DNA of 61,717 nucleotides from Xanthobacteraceae bacterium. GTDB taxonomy: Bacteria > Pseudomonadota > Alphaproteobacteria > Rhizobiales > Xanthobacteraceae. The stretch's first letter is position 1. Each line of letters opens with the position of its first letter. The translations under genes were made by a program, and so were the position numbers. The stretch spans positions 1 to 61,717 of the forward strand of contig JAQSWY010000027.1 of the NCBI GenBank assembly GCA_029266425.1, in the 5' to 3' direction. The notes under the pieces were generated by a model, which was not told the DNA's origin, did not search any database, and worked only from the letters and a program-made list of their open reading frames with translations. Below, piece after piece: positions 1-8,440 of the stretch.

Positions 1-1
1 C

Positions 2-559
2 TTCTTCGGCCTCGGCCTGTTCATGGTGTCGCTGTCGCCGACCTCGGTGAACATCCAGACCATCGTGCTCGGCAACATCCTCGCCATCACCCCGGAGGAT
101 ACGCTCCAACTCGCCTTGATCGGCTTCGTCTCGCTCGCCATCCTCCTCGTCAAATGGAAGGACCTGATGGTCGTGTTCTTCGACGAGACCCATGCCCGCT
201 CGATCGGCCTCAATCCGCCGGTGCTCAAGATCATGTTCTTCACCCTGCTCTCCGCCTCGACGGTGGCGGCGCTGCAGACGGTGGGCGCCTTCCTCGTCAT
301 CTGCATGGTGGTGACGCCCGGCGCTACCGCCTATCTGCTGACCGACCGGTTTCCGCGTCTGCTCGTCACCGCGGTCGCCATTGGCGCGGTAACGAGCTTC
401 CTGGGTGCTTATGCCAGCTATTTCCTCGACGGCGCGACCGGCGGCATCATCGTCGTGCTGCAGACGCTGATCTTCCTCGCGGCATTCTTCCTCGCCCCGA
501 AGCACGGCATGCTGGCCGCCCGCCGCCGCGCTGCACAGGCTCTGGAGGTCGGCCCATGA
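2..559 (+). CDS. sitC: Mn/Fe ABC transporter permease, SitC-like (5' truncated)
   Basis: This is the C-terminal 185 residues of an inner-membrane permease for a metal-chelate ABC importer (ABC-3 family, SitC/YfeC/MntB type). The frame is open to the window edge, so the true start lies upstream. The visible part is almost all membrane helices, with the family segment around GAFLVICMVVTPGATAYLL, where SitD carries a parallel GIILAIAMLIAPGAIAFLL. The stop overlaps the next gene's start by 4 bp (ATGA), typical of a translationally coupled sitABCD operon. The solute-binding protein and ATPase (sitA, sitB) should lie just upstream. Family assignment is firm. Manganese versus iron or zinc cannot be told from the permease alone. 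Confidence 0.88.
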   Translation, partial: FFGLGLFMVSLSPTSVNIQTIVLGNILAITPEDTLQLALIGFVSLAILLVKWKDLMVVFFDETHARSIGLNPPVLKIMFFTLLSASTVAALQTVGAFLVICMVVTPGATAYLLTDRFPRLLVTAVAIGAVTSFLGAYASYFLDGATGGIIVVLQTLIFLAAFFLAPKHGMLAARRRAAQALEVGP

Positions 560-1440
560 GCCTGGTCGAAACCATGCTGGCGCCGTTCCAGTTCGACTTC
601 ATGATCAATGCGCTGATCATCTCGGTGCTGGTGGCGGTGCCGACCGCGCTGCTCTCCTGCTTCCTGGTGCTGAAGGGCTGGTCGCTGATGGGCGATGCCA
701 TCAGCCATGCAGTCTTTCCCGGCGTCGTCATCGCCTACATTGTCGGCTTTCCATATGCCGTCGGGGCCTTCGCCGCCGGCATGGTTTGCGCCATCGCCAC
801 CGGCTTCCTGAAGGACAACAGCCGGATCAAGCAGGACACGGTGATGGGCATCGTGTTCTCCGGCATGTTCGGCTTCGGCCTGGTGCTGTACGTCAAGATC
901 CAGTCCGACGTGCACCTCGACCACATATTGTTCGGCGACATGCTGGGCGTCGGGCCGCGCGACATTGTCGAGACCGCGATCATCGCGGCGATCACCGCCG
1001 GCATCATCGGCCTCAAATGGCGGGACTTCCTGCTGCATGCCTTCGATCCCGGGCAGGCACGCGCCGTGGGGCTTCGGGTCAATCTGCTGCACTACGGCCT
1101 GCTCTGCCTGATCTCGCTCACCATCGTGGGTGCGCTGAAGGCGGTCGGCATCATCCTCGCCATCGCCATGCTGATCGCGCCCGGTGCCATCGCCTTCCTG
1201 CTCACCCGCACCTTCAGCACCATGCTGGTGCTCGCCGTGGTCATCGCGGCGGCCGCCTCCTTCGCCGGCGTCTATCTCAGCTTCTTCATCGACAGCGCGC
1301 CGGCGCCGACCATCGTGCTGCTGCTCTCTCTGGCCTTCATAGCGGCCTTCCTCGCGGTGGCGAGGCGGGCCGGGCAGATCGAGAAGCAGGGCTGGAGCGT
1401 CTCCGGCGGTGAGATGGCCGGCGACGGAGACGGCGATTGA
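556..1440 (+). CDS. sitD: Mn/Fe ABC transporter permease, SitD-like
   Basis: Second permease (294 aa) of the same metal importer. It has the SitD/YfeD opening (MSLVETMLAPFQFDFM), the conserved KGWSLMGDAISHAVFPGVV segment and about eight hydrophobic helices. The start is the ATG that overlaps the sitC stop by 4 bp; no better start lies upstream in frame. It pairs with SitC to form the membrane channel driven by a SitB-type ATPase. The C-terminus ends in a short acidic tail (GDGDGD). It is the last gene of the operon and runs toward a gene on the opposite strand 20 bp away, with no obvious terminator in the gap. Confidence 0.9.
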   Translation: MSLVETMLAPFQFDFMINALIISVLVAVPTALLSCFLVLKGWSLMGDAISHAVFPGVVIAYIVGFPYAVGAFAAGMVCAIATGFLKDNSRIKQDTVMGIVFSGMFGFGLVLYVKIQSDVHLDHILFGDMLGVGPRDIVETAIIAAITAGIIGLKWRDFLLHAFDPGQARAVGLRVNLLHYGLLCLISLTIVGALKAVGIILAIAMLIAPGAIAFLLTRTFSTMLVLAVVIAAAASFAGVYLSFFIDSAPAPTIVLLLSLAFIAAFLAVARRAGQIEKQGWSVSGGEMAGDGDGD

Positions 1441-1460
1441 GCCGATGACGAAATGCGCGA

Positions 1461-2357
1461 TCAGGCGCGAGCGGGCCCCCGCGTCCGGATGCGCTCATCC
1501 ATGGCGAGTGTCCGGGCCGCGATGCCGGCATGCAGCCGCTCGACCATCCGGCCGTTCAGATTGATCGCGCCCTTGCTCCGGTTCTCCGGCAAGGCGAAGG
1601 CGTCGATGATGGCTCGGGCTTCCTCCACCTCCTCGGCGCGAGGCGCAAAGGTGCGGTTGGCGCAGGCGATCTGCGAGGGATGGATCAGCGTCTTGCCGTC
1701 GAAGCCGAGTTCCCGGCCCTGGGCGCATTCCCGCTCGAAGCCCTCGACATCCGCGAACGCGTTGAACACGCCATCGAGCACGAAGAGCCCGAACGCCCGC
1801 GCCACCAGGACCGCCTGCAGCAGCCACGGCACGAGTGGCGCGCGGTCCGGGCCCGGCTGGACGCCGGTGTCCTTGGCGATGTCGTTGGTGCCGAGCACCA
1901 GGCCGGCGAGCCGACGGCTCCTCCCGGTCGCGGCAAGGCTCGCTATGTCGCGGACGTTCAAGAGCCCGAGCGGCGTCTCGATCATCGCCCATAGCCGCAC
2001 CGCGGGGGCGACTTCGTGCATGTCGAGCAGACGTTCGGCCTGCAGGATATCCTCGATGCCTTCCACCTTGCTCAGCACGATCGCATCCGGCCGGGCGGCA
2101 CCGGCGGCGACGAGGTCGTCGAGGAACCACGGGCTGGCCGGCGGGTTCAGCCGGATGGCGACCTCGCGGAAGCCGAAACCGCCGGTCGCCATGGCGGCGC
2201 AGGCGAGTTCCCGCGCCTCCCGCTTGACCTCCGGTGCCACCGAATCCTCAAGGTCGAAGATGACGGCATCGGCGTCGAGCTGGCGGGCCTTCTCCAGCAT
2301 CCGGGCATTGCCGCCCGGCGCATAAAGAACGCCGCGGCGCGGGCGGATCCCGGTCAC
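1461..2357 (-). CDS. HpcH/HpaI aldolase / citrate lyase beta-like CoA-ester lyase
   Basis: A 298-residue CitE-superfamily TIM-barrel protein. These enzymes cleave or hydrolyse beta-hydroxyacyl-CoA esters such as citryl-, malyl-, citramalyl- or methylmalyl-CoA. Family landmarks are FDLEDSVAP (34-42), the substrate arginine in AIRLNPP (R69), metal-ligand acids E127 (MIETPLG) and D159 (GTNDIAKD), and GKTLIHPSQ near 225. The start is GTG overlapping the tctA stop by 4 bp; this fits the barrel start better than any later Met. It is the last gene of the tctCBA operon, so it probably acts on the CoA ester of the imported acid. With the hydratase at 13479-14309 it could make a citramalyl-CoA-type cleavage pair, but that is inference. 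Confidence 0.85.
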   Translation of the reverse strand: MTGIRPRRGVLYAPGGNARMLEKARQLDADAVIFDLEDSVAPEVKREARELACAAMATGGFGFREVAIRLNPPASPWFLDDLVAAGAARPDAIVLSKVEGIEDILQAERLLDMHEVAPAVRLWAMIETPLGLLNVRDIASLAATGRSRRLAGLVLGTNDIAKDTGVQPGPDRAPLVPWLLQAVLVARAFGLFVLDGVFNAFADVEGFERECAQGRELGFDGKTLIHPSQIACANRTFAPRAEEVEEARAIIDAFALPENRSKGAINLNGRMVERLHAGIAARTLAMDERIRTRGPARA

Positions 2358-3883
2358 GACACGCTCCCTTCGGATTCCGCCTGCCCGGTCATTCCAACGT
2401 TCCGGCGCCGCGCGCGCCAGGAGCGGAAGTTCTGGAACAGCGGCAGCACGAAGATGATGGCGGCGAGCACCAGGCAGATTGCCGAGATCGGGTGCGAATA
2501 GAACACGCCCATATCGTCGCCGGACATCACTAGCGCCCGGCGGAAGTTCGATTCCATCATGTAGCCGAGCACGAGGGCGAGCACGATCGGAGCGGGCTCG
2601 ATCTCCACCTTCGACAGCAGATAGCCGATGATGCCGAAGGCTACCGCGACGGTGATGGCGAAGATGTCGTTCGCCTCCGAGAAGGTGCCGAGCAGGCAGG
2701 TCGCGCAGACCAGTGCGGTGACGATGCCGGAGGGGATGGTGGTGAGGCGCACCCAGAGGCGCGAGCCGAACAGGCCGAGCATCACCATGAACGGCATGCC
2801 GACCAGCAAGGCGATATAGATGGAATAAGGAATTTCCGGGTGCTGGGTGAAGATGAGCGGACCCGGGCGCACCCCCTGGATCGCGAGCGCGCCGACCAGC
2901 ACCGCCGTGCTCGCCTTTCCCGGAATGCCGAGCGCGAGCATCGGGGCGAGCGCGCCGGGCATGCAGGCATTATTGGCGGTCTCGGCGGCGACAACGCCTT
3001 CCGGATTGCCCTTGCCGAAGGTCTCCGGCGATTTGGAAAGCCGCTTCTGCACCGAATAGGCGGTGATGGAGGCGATGGTGGCACCCGCACCGGGGATGAC
3101 GCCCAGAATATAGCCGATGAAGGTGCTGCGGATCAGATTGCCGGAATGCGGCTTGAGGAGACCGAACTGCGCCGACAGGCCCGGCAGCTCCTTGAGCGGA
3201 GTCGTCTTGTCGCCCGGCGATTCCAGCATCTTGAGCACTTCGGACAATGCGAACAGGCCGATCAGCGCGGCGATGAAGGGGATGCCGCCCAGCAGCCCGT
3301 CGGAAAACACGTAGCGCATCACGCCGTCGACCGGATCGGTGCCGATCGTGGTCAGAAGCAGCCCGAACAACAGGGCGATGATGCCGCGCAGCACCGAGTG
3401 GCCGGCGAGCGTCGAGATCAGGCTGAGGCCGAGCACGGCGAGGGCGAAATACTCCGCCGGGCCGAAGGCCAGCGCGATCTTGGTCATCCAGGCCACGGTA
3501 AAGATGAGCAGGATGGTACTGATCACCGAGCCGACCGCGGAGCCCAGAATGGAAAGCGTGAGCGCCTGCCCGGCCTCGCCGCGCTCGCGCATCGGATAGC
3601 CGTCGAGCGCGGTGACCGCGGAGGAGGGCTCGCCGGGCGTGTTGACGAGGATGGCCGGGATCGCGCCCGAATATTCCGACGCCATGTAGAGCGTCACCAG
3701 CATCACAACGGACACGACGGGATCGAGGCCGAAGGTGAAGGGGATCAGCAGCGCCATGCCGACACCGGCAGAGAGGCCCGGCAAGGCGCCGACGATGTAG
3801 CCGATGACGACGCCGCCGAGCAGGCCGGCGATCACCTGCCAGGAGGAAAAGGCGGAAAGACCGACAAGGAATCCATCCCACAT
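2354..3883 (-). CDS. tctA: Tripartite tricarboxylate transporter large membrane subunit TctA
   Basis: 509 residues, the usual TctA length, with about 11-12 membrane helices. It carries the family loops GALPGLSAGVG (near the N-terminus) and GVIPGAGATIA (mid-protein), the pseudo-repeat typical of TctA. It is the channel subunit of a secondary transporter that takes a carboxylate delivered by the periplasmic TctC protein. The start chosen is the ATG giving MWDGFLVG, 8 bp after the tctB stop with a GAGG ribosome site; an open frame extends 39 codons further upstream but overlaps tctB and is low-complexity. It overlaps the CitE-like gene by 4 bp. Confidence 0.93.
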   Translation of the reverse strand: MWDGFLVGLSAFSSWQVIAGLLGGVVIGYIVGALPGLSAGVGMALLIPFTFGLDPVVSVVMLVTLYMASEYSGAIPAILVNTPGEPSSAVTALDGYPMRERGEAGQALTLSILGSAVGSVISTILLIFTVAWMTKIALAFGPAEYFALAVLGLSLISTLAGHSVLRGIIALLFGLLLTTIGTDPVDGVMRYVFSDGLLGGIPFIAALIGLFALSEVLKMLESPGDKTTPLKELPGLSAQFGLLKPHSGNLIRSTFIGYILGVIPGAGATIASITAYSVQKRLSKSPETFGKGNPEGVVAAETANNACMPGALAPMLALGIPGKASTAVLVGALAIQGVRPGPLIFTQHPEIPYSIYIALLVGMPFMVMLGLFGSRLWVRLTTIPSGIVTALVCATCLLGTFSEANDIFAITVAVAFGIIGYLLSKVEIEPAPIVLALVLGYMMESNFRRALVMSGDDMGVFYSHPISAICLVLAAIIFVLPLFQNFRSWRARRRNVGMTGQAESEGSVS

Positions 3884-3891
3884 GGCAGGCC

Positions 3892-4431
3892 TCACGGAAG
3901 CGGTATGGACAGGATCATCTCGAAGACGACCTTGCTGAAGATGAGGAAGCCGGCGACATAGGCGACCACGTGCAGCGGGCGCCGGCAGTCGGCGATCCAC
4001 AGCATGGCGGCGAGGAAGATCGCCATGGCCGGGTAGTAGCCGATCCGGGTCATCAGCGGCGCGAAGGCGATCATCGCCACCATCCCGGCGATCACCCGCG
4101 CCGGGCGGCCGATGCAGATCGCGTGATGCCCCGTCCCACTGGCGAGCCGCACCACGGCATTGGCGAGCAGGCAGCCCGATGCGACGGCCAGCAGCAACGC
4201 CAGTCCGCGCGGGAAGTCGGCGGCGCCGATGCCGTAATCATTGCCGTCGTCGATGCCGGCGCCGAAGAACCAGAATAGCCCTGCCACCGCCAGCAGAGCG
4301 AGGGCGACGAGGATGTCGCCGACTTCAAAACGCATTTCGAAGATCGAATGGTCGGAGCTCTCGGCCATGCAGACCTTGCCTTGGAAGGAGGCCTTGTCGC
4401 GGGAAGAGACCTTGTCTCGGGAAGTGATCAT
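3892..4431 (-). CDS. tctB: Tripartite tricarboxylate transporter small membrane subunit TctB
   Basis: About 179 residues with four predicted membrane helices, the expected form of TctB, which pairs with TctA. The start is uncertain. The ATG at 4431 has a GGAGG site 14 nt upstream, but the first about 20 residues come from a short tandem DNA repeat (4374-4427) and read SRDKVSSRDKASFQGK, which is unlike TctB. A second ATG at 4368 (MAESSDHS) would skip that repeat. It lies between tctC and tctA on the same strand, as in other tctCBA operons. Membrane topology and context support the call more than sequence identity, since TctB is poorly conserved. Confidence 0.82.
   Translation of the reverse strand: MITSRDKVSSRDKASFQGKVCMAESSDHSIFEMRFEVGDILVALALLAVAGLFWFFGAGIDDGNDYGIGAADFPRGLALLLAVASGCLLANAVVRLASGTGHHAICIGRPARVIAGMVAMIAFAPLMTRIGYYPAMAIFLAAMLWIADCRRPLHVVAYVAGFLIFSKVVFEMILSIPLP
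4374..4427. repeat. Three tandem 18-bp copies at the 5' end of tctB
   Basis: Three adjacent 18-bp units occur at 4374-4391, 4392-4409 and 4410-4427. All begin CCTTG; the last two differ at only two positions and the first is more diverged. On the coding strand they give the repeated SRDK / SFQGK residues at the start of TctB. This is a small minisatellite at a gene start and makes the tctB start codon ambiguous. Confidence 0.7.
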
Positions 4432-4529
4432 GGACACGGGACGTGCCTCCCTCGGTCGGAGTGCCGCTGCGCCGGACCGGAGCCGGAGCGTCCTGCCCCG
4501 GCCTCCGCCTGCGTCGCAGCCGGTGCGGA

Positions 4530-5501
4530 TCAGCGCGTCAGTTCGAGCGCTTCCATCCACTGCTTGGTCAGCTTGTCCTGCTGCCGGGCATCGGCCGCGA
4601 AGTCGGAGGGCCCGATGAAGGCGGCCACCAGCGCCGATTCCTCGATATAGGCCCGCAGCTCCGGCGTCTCGAGCGCCTGCTTGATGGCGCCGGCCAGCTT
4701 GGCCTTGACCTCCTCGGGCATGCCCTTGGGACCGATCACGCCGCGCATCTGCTGCCAGGAGGTGTCGGCATCGAAGCCCTGCTCCTTCAGCGTCGGCACG
4801 TTGGGGAATTGCGGCACGCGCTGGTCGGCCATCACCGCGATCACGCGCAGATTGCCGGCATCGACATGGGTCCGGACCAGGTCGACATAGGCGATCGCCG
4901 CCTCGGCATGGCTGCCCAGCGTGGCGGTGACGGCATCGCCCACGCTGTCATAGGGTACCCAGCGCACCTTGCGGCTTTCGAGGTTCGCCGCCTTCGCCAT
5001 GATCTCCCAGGCGAAGTGCCCGCCCGAGCCGCGCACGAAGCCCGCCATGACGACGCTGCCCGGCTTGGCGTTGGCCGCGGCCACCAGGTCCTTCATCGAC
5101 TGGATCTTGCTGTCCTTGTTGACGACGATCAGATACGGCTCGTTCACGAGCCGCGCGATCCAGTCGAAGCTGTCGATCTTGTATTGCTTCAGCGTCTGGT
5201 TGAACGCGCCGATATGCGTGCTGGTGACGGCACCGATGGTGTAGCCGTCGGGCTTTGCCGCACTGAGCTCGGCGAGCTGCGCAGCACCGCGGCCGCCTGC
5301 CTTGTTCTCCACCACGACGGTGACGCCGAGGATCTTCTCCAGCGCAACGGCGAGCTTGCGTGCCATCACGTCGGTCGCCCCACCCGGGGAGACGTGGAGC
5401 AGATAGCGGATCGGCTTGTCCGGATAGTCGGCACGGGCGGCGGCGGGCACGGCAAGCACGGCTGCTATGAGCAAGGCCGTTCTGCACAGCGTCTTGAGCA
5501 T
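4530..5501 (-). CDS. tctC: Tripartite tricarboxylate transporter substrate-binding protein (TctC/Bug family)
   Basis: A 323-residue periplasmic solute-binding protein of the Bug/TctC family. It has a clean signal peptide (about residues 1-24, ending AAARA-DYP), then the family opening YPDKPIRYLLHVSPGGATDV and the typical VVVENKAGG segment. The ATG at 5501 is preceded by GGGAGAA at good spacing; the frame is open upstream but without a signal sequence. It binds a carboxylate and passes it to TctAB. It is the first gene of tctC-tctB-tctA-citE and is divergent from the enolase-superfamily gene. Bug proteins bind very diverse carboxylates, so the ligand cannot be named. Confidence 0.92.
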   Translation of the reverse strand: MLKTLCRTALLIAAVLAVPAAARADYPDKPIRYLLHVSPGGATDVMARKLAVALEKILGVTVVVENKAGGRGAAQLAELSAAKPDGYTIGAVTSTHIGAFNQTLKQYKIDSFDWIARLVNEPYLIVVNKDSKIQSMKDLVAAANAKPGSVVMAGFVRGSGGHFAWEIMAKAANLESRKVRWVPYDSVGDAVTATLGSHAEAAIAYVDLVRTHVDAGNLRVIAVMADQRVPQFPNVPTLKEQGFDADTSWQQMRGVIGPKGMPEEVKAKLAGAIKQALETPELRAYIEESALVAAFIGPSDFAADARQQDKLTKQWMEALELTR

Positions 5502-5650
5502 GGTCGTTCTCCCTAAGTGATGCGGGTCCGCTTTGCGCGGTTCTTTCCCGTAGGTAGCCCTTAGGCATTGCCAGCTGGCGGCTGGCCGACATTCCCCTGT
5601 GTGTCTTCTCACCCCCGCTCCGTTGGCGTCGAAGCGGTGCTGGGCGCGCA

Positions 5651-5707
5651 GTGAACTAATTCACATTGCGGAGCTTAGAAGTTCGTAGTAGCAATAGCAA
5701 CAACTAA
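5651..5707. promoter_or_regulatory. Divergent regulatory region with a TrmB-site-like motif and a palindrome
   Basis: The 269-bp gap (5502-5770) between divergent tctC and the enolase-superfamily gene is AT-richer than its surroundings. It holds an inverted repeat GTGAA-ctaa-TTCAC (5651-5664) and GTAGCAATAGCAAC (5688-5701). The latter matches GTTGCAATAACAAC at 13438-13451 in 12 of 14 positions; that copy is the core of a palindrome in the other divergent promoter of this cluster. A shared operator, possibly for the TrmB-type regulator at 10869-11741, is inferred. Confidence 0.5.
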
Positions 5708-5770
5708 TCGGCGGATGCTCAAATCTGCCCCGAGCGGCGCATTGCCGCTCCAGATTGTAGGGAAAACGCC

Positions 5771-6847
5771 ATGCCGACCGTGCGCCGCATCGTCCTTCGC
5801 CGGCTATCTTTACCGCTCATCCGCCCCTATCGCCTGTCCTACCGGACCTTCGACGAGTTCGAGCCGTACCTCGTCGAGGTCGAAGACAGCGACGGGCGTA
5901 CCGGCTTCGCCGACGCCCATATTTCGCCGGGCTCGAGCTCCGAGACCCGGGAGGGCGGCTGGACCTTTTGCCTGCGCAAGATGGACGAGATGATCGGCCG
6001 CGCGCCGGAGGAGGCAAAGCAGATCGTGCTGGCCGATTTCGCCTCCAGCAAGGTGGCCGCCACCGCGCTGGTCAGCGCCATCGAGGTGATGGAAGGCAGC
6101 GATCTCATCGATGTCACCGAGACGCGTTCCCAGCCGCTTTTGACGCCGATCAACGGCCAGGAACCTCAAGCCATCGCCGCCGAGATCGAGGATTGGCTCG
6201 AACAGGGATTCCGCACCTTCAAGGTCAAGGTGGGCAAGGATGTCGAGGCCGATCTCGCCCGCATCGCGGCAATCCAGGCGGCCTGCCGCGGCCGGGCGAG
6301 CCTGCGGCTCGACGCCAACCGCGCCTATTCGCGCGAGCAGGGCATCGCCTTCGCCTCGCGCCTCGACCCGGAGAGCATCGAGCTCTTCGAGCAGCCCTGC
6401 GCGGCCGAGGACTGGGACGCCAACGCGGCCGTCGCCACGGCCTCCAATGTGCCGCTGATGCTCGACGAGCCGATCTGCACGCTGGCCGACATCGAACGGG
6501 CGGCGGACATCGAGCGGGTCGGCTTCTGCAAGCTGAAGCTGAAGCGCTTCGGCGGGCTGCAGCGGCTGGCCGACGGCCTCAATGCGGTGCGCGCACACGG
6601 CATGGAACCGGTGCTGGGGGACGGGCTCGGCAGCGAGATCCATAGCTGGTTGGAAGCCTGCGTCGCCCGCGACACCGTCGACAATGCCGGCGAATTCAAC
6701 GGCTTCCTCAAGCCGAAGTCCGGCCTCTTCGAGGCCCCGCTGCCGTTCGAGGCCGGCGCCATACGCATGCCCGCCGGATACCGCCCGAAGCTCGACGCTC
6801 GCGCGGTCGAGAACGCGACCACGGCGATCCAGGAGATCGCCGTCTAG
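5771..6847 (+). CDS. Enolase-superfamily enzyme, mandelate racemase / muconate lactonizing type
   Basis: 358 residues with all the catalytic landmarks of the MR/MLE enolases: KVK at 151-153, metal ligands D181 (LRLDAN), E207 (LFEQP) and D232 (LDEP), and the second lysine in KLKLK (254-256). This K-x-K plus K arrangement is that of muconate cycloisomerases, dipeptide epimerases and OSB synthases, which abstract a proton alpha to a carboxylate. The substrate is unknown. It is the first gene of the rightward operon, divergent from tctC, followed by the carboxylase beta subunit 47 bp on. Its partners suggest it isomerises or cyclises an imported organic acid before CoA activation, which is inference. 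Confidence 0.85.
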   Translation: MPTVRRIVLRRLSLPLIRPYRLSYRTFDEFEPYLVEVEDSDGRTGFADAHISPGSSSETREGGWTFCLRKMDEMIGRAPEEAKQIVLADFASSKVAATALVSAIEVMEGSDLIDVTETRSQPLLTPINGQEPQAIAAEIEDWLEQGFRTFKVKVGKDVEADLARIAAIQAACRGRASLRLDANRAYSREQGIAFASRLDPESIELFEQPCAAEDWDANAAVATASNVPLMLDEPICTLADIERAADIERVGFCKLKLKRFGGLQRLADGLNAVRAHGMEPVLGDGLGSEIHSWLEACVARDTVDNAGEFNGFLKPKSGLFEAPLPFEAGAIRMPAGYRPKLDARAVENATTAIQEIAV

Positions 6848-6894
6848 GCGTTCCCCGCGCGAAGGCAGCAATCAGCGAAGACAGGGAAGTGAAG

Positions 6895-8430
6895 ATGGCT
6901 CACGACGAAATGCTTGCCGAACTCGACGAGCGCCGTGCCGGCGCACGCCGCATGGGCGGCCCGGACAAGCTCTCCAAGCGCGCCGCCCGCGGCCAGCTCA
7001 ATGCCGAAGAGCGCCTCGCGGCACTGGTCGATCCCGACAGCTTCTTCGAGGTCGGCCTGCTCGGCGCCTCCGGCGTGTTCGACAGCGACATCGAGGGCAC
7101 CCCGCGCGACGGCAAGATCACCGGCTTCGGCAAGATCGAGGGGCGTGACGCCGGCGTGGTGGTCAACGATTTCACCACCAAGGGCGCCTCGACCAGCGCC
7201 ACCAACTCCAAGAAGATGGGTTACATCCGCCGCACCACGACCGAGCGCGGCATGCCCTTCGTCCATGTCGGCGAATCGACCGGCGCCCGCCTGCCCGATG
7301 CCATGGGCTCGAAGGGCATGGGGCAATTGCTCGGCAACGATGTCACCCAGTTCCGGCGCATGCGCGACACCCCATGGGCGGCGGCGGCACTCGACACCTC
7401 GTTCGGCTCCTCGGCCTGGATGTGCTGCTGCGCCGACTTCTCGGTGATGAAGAAGGGCTCGATCATGTCGGTGTCGAGCCCGCGCCTGGTCTCGATGGCG
7501 ATCGGCGAGAAGGTGGATCTCGAAGAGCTCGGCGGCTGGCGGCTGCACGCCGAACAGACCGGGCTGATCGACCACTTCGTCGACACCGACGCCGAGGCGA
7601 TGGCGGCGATCCGTCGCTTCCTCTCCTATCTGCCGAGCCACAATGGCGAGGCGCCGCCGCGCGGGGCCGTTACCGAGGGCTCCGGCGAAGGCCAAGAGCG
7701 CATGCTCGAGGTGCTGCCGGAGAAGCGCACGCAGGTCTACAGCATGAAGAAGATCATCGAGATCCTCTTCGATCGCGACAGCTTCTTCGAGATCAAGCCG
7801 CGCTTCGGCAAGTCCGCCGTGGTCGGGCTCGCTCGGCTCGACGGCCTGCCGGTGGGCGTGGTGGCCAACAACCCGAATGTCGGCGGCGGCGCGCTCTCGG
7901 CCGAAGCCTGCCGCAAGATCATCGACCTTACGGTGATGTGCGACAGCTTCAACCTGCCGATCATTCGGCTGGTGGACACGCCCGGCTTCGTCGTCGGCAC
8001 CGAGGCGGAGCGCCGCGGCGCGCCCGGGCAGATCATGAATTTCATGAACGCCACCTGCCTCACCACCGTGCCCTCCATCACCGTGCTGTGCCGCAAGGCC
8101 TATGGCCGCGCCTATGTCGCCATGGGCGGCGGGACGCACAATGACGCGATGATCGCCTGGCCCGGCGCCGAGGTCAGCTTCATGGACCCGGTGTTCGCCA
8201 CCAGCATCGTGCACAATCTGACCGCCGGTCAGGAGGGCTTCGAGGATGCGCTCGCGCACATCCAGAAGGATCTCGAAATCTGGGACATGGCGCGCATCTT
8301 CTCGGCGCAGGACGTGGTGAAGCCGCAGGAGACCCGCGCCTATCTGATCCGCATGCTGGAGATACAGCACCGCCGCCGCTCCGGCGGGATCGGCCAGCAC
8401 CTCATGCGCACCTGGCCGACGAGCTATTGA
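6895..8430 (+). CDS. Biotin-dependent acyl-CoA carboxylase, carboxyltransferase (beta) subunit
   Basis: 511 residues, the length of PccB/MccB-type carboxyltransferases, with two crotonase-like halves. An N-lobe segment VGESTGARLPDAMGSKGMG and a C-lobe run VANNPNVGGGALSAEACRKI (about residue 325) with DTPGFVVGTEAERRG are typical. It transfers CO2 from carboxybiotin to an acyl-CoA. The ATG at 6895 follows AGGGAAG; a GTG two codons earlier overlaps that site and is less likely. Biotin carboxylase and the biotin carrier are encoded on the other strand at 11787-13378 in the same cluster, so the three probably assemble as one enzyme. The acyl-CoA substrate cannot be read from sequence. Confidence 0.88.
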   Translation: MAHDEMLAELDERRAGARRMGGPDKLSKRAARGQLNAEERLAALVDPDSFFEVGLLGASGVFDSDIEGTPRDGKITGFGKIEGRDAGVVVNDFTTKGASTSATNSKKMGYIRRTTTERGMPFVHVGESTGARLPDAMGSKGMGQLLGNDVTQFRRMRDTPWAAAALDTSFGSSAWMCCCADFSVMKKGSIMSVSSPRLVSMAIGEKVDLEELGGWRLHAEQTGLIDHFVDTDAEAMAAIRRFLSYLPSHNGEAPPRGAVTEGSGEGQERMLEVLPEKRTQVYSMKKIIEILFDRDSFFEIKPRFGKSAVVGLARLDGLPVGVVANNPNVGGGALSAEACRKIIDLTVMCDSFNLPIIRLVDTPGFVVGTEAERRGAPGQIMNFMNATCLTTVPSITVLCRKAYGRAYVAMGGGTHNDAMIAWPGAEVSFMDPVFATSIVHNLTAGQEGFEDALAHIQKDLEIWDMARIFSAQDVVKPQETRAYLIRMLEIQHRRRSGGIGQHLMRTWPTSY

Positions 8431-8440
8431 GGAGGCGGGC

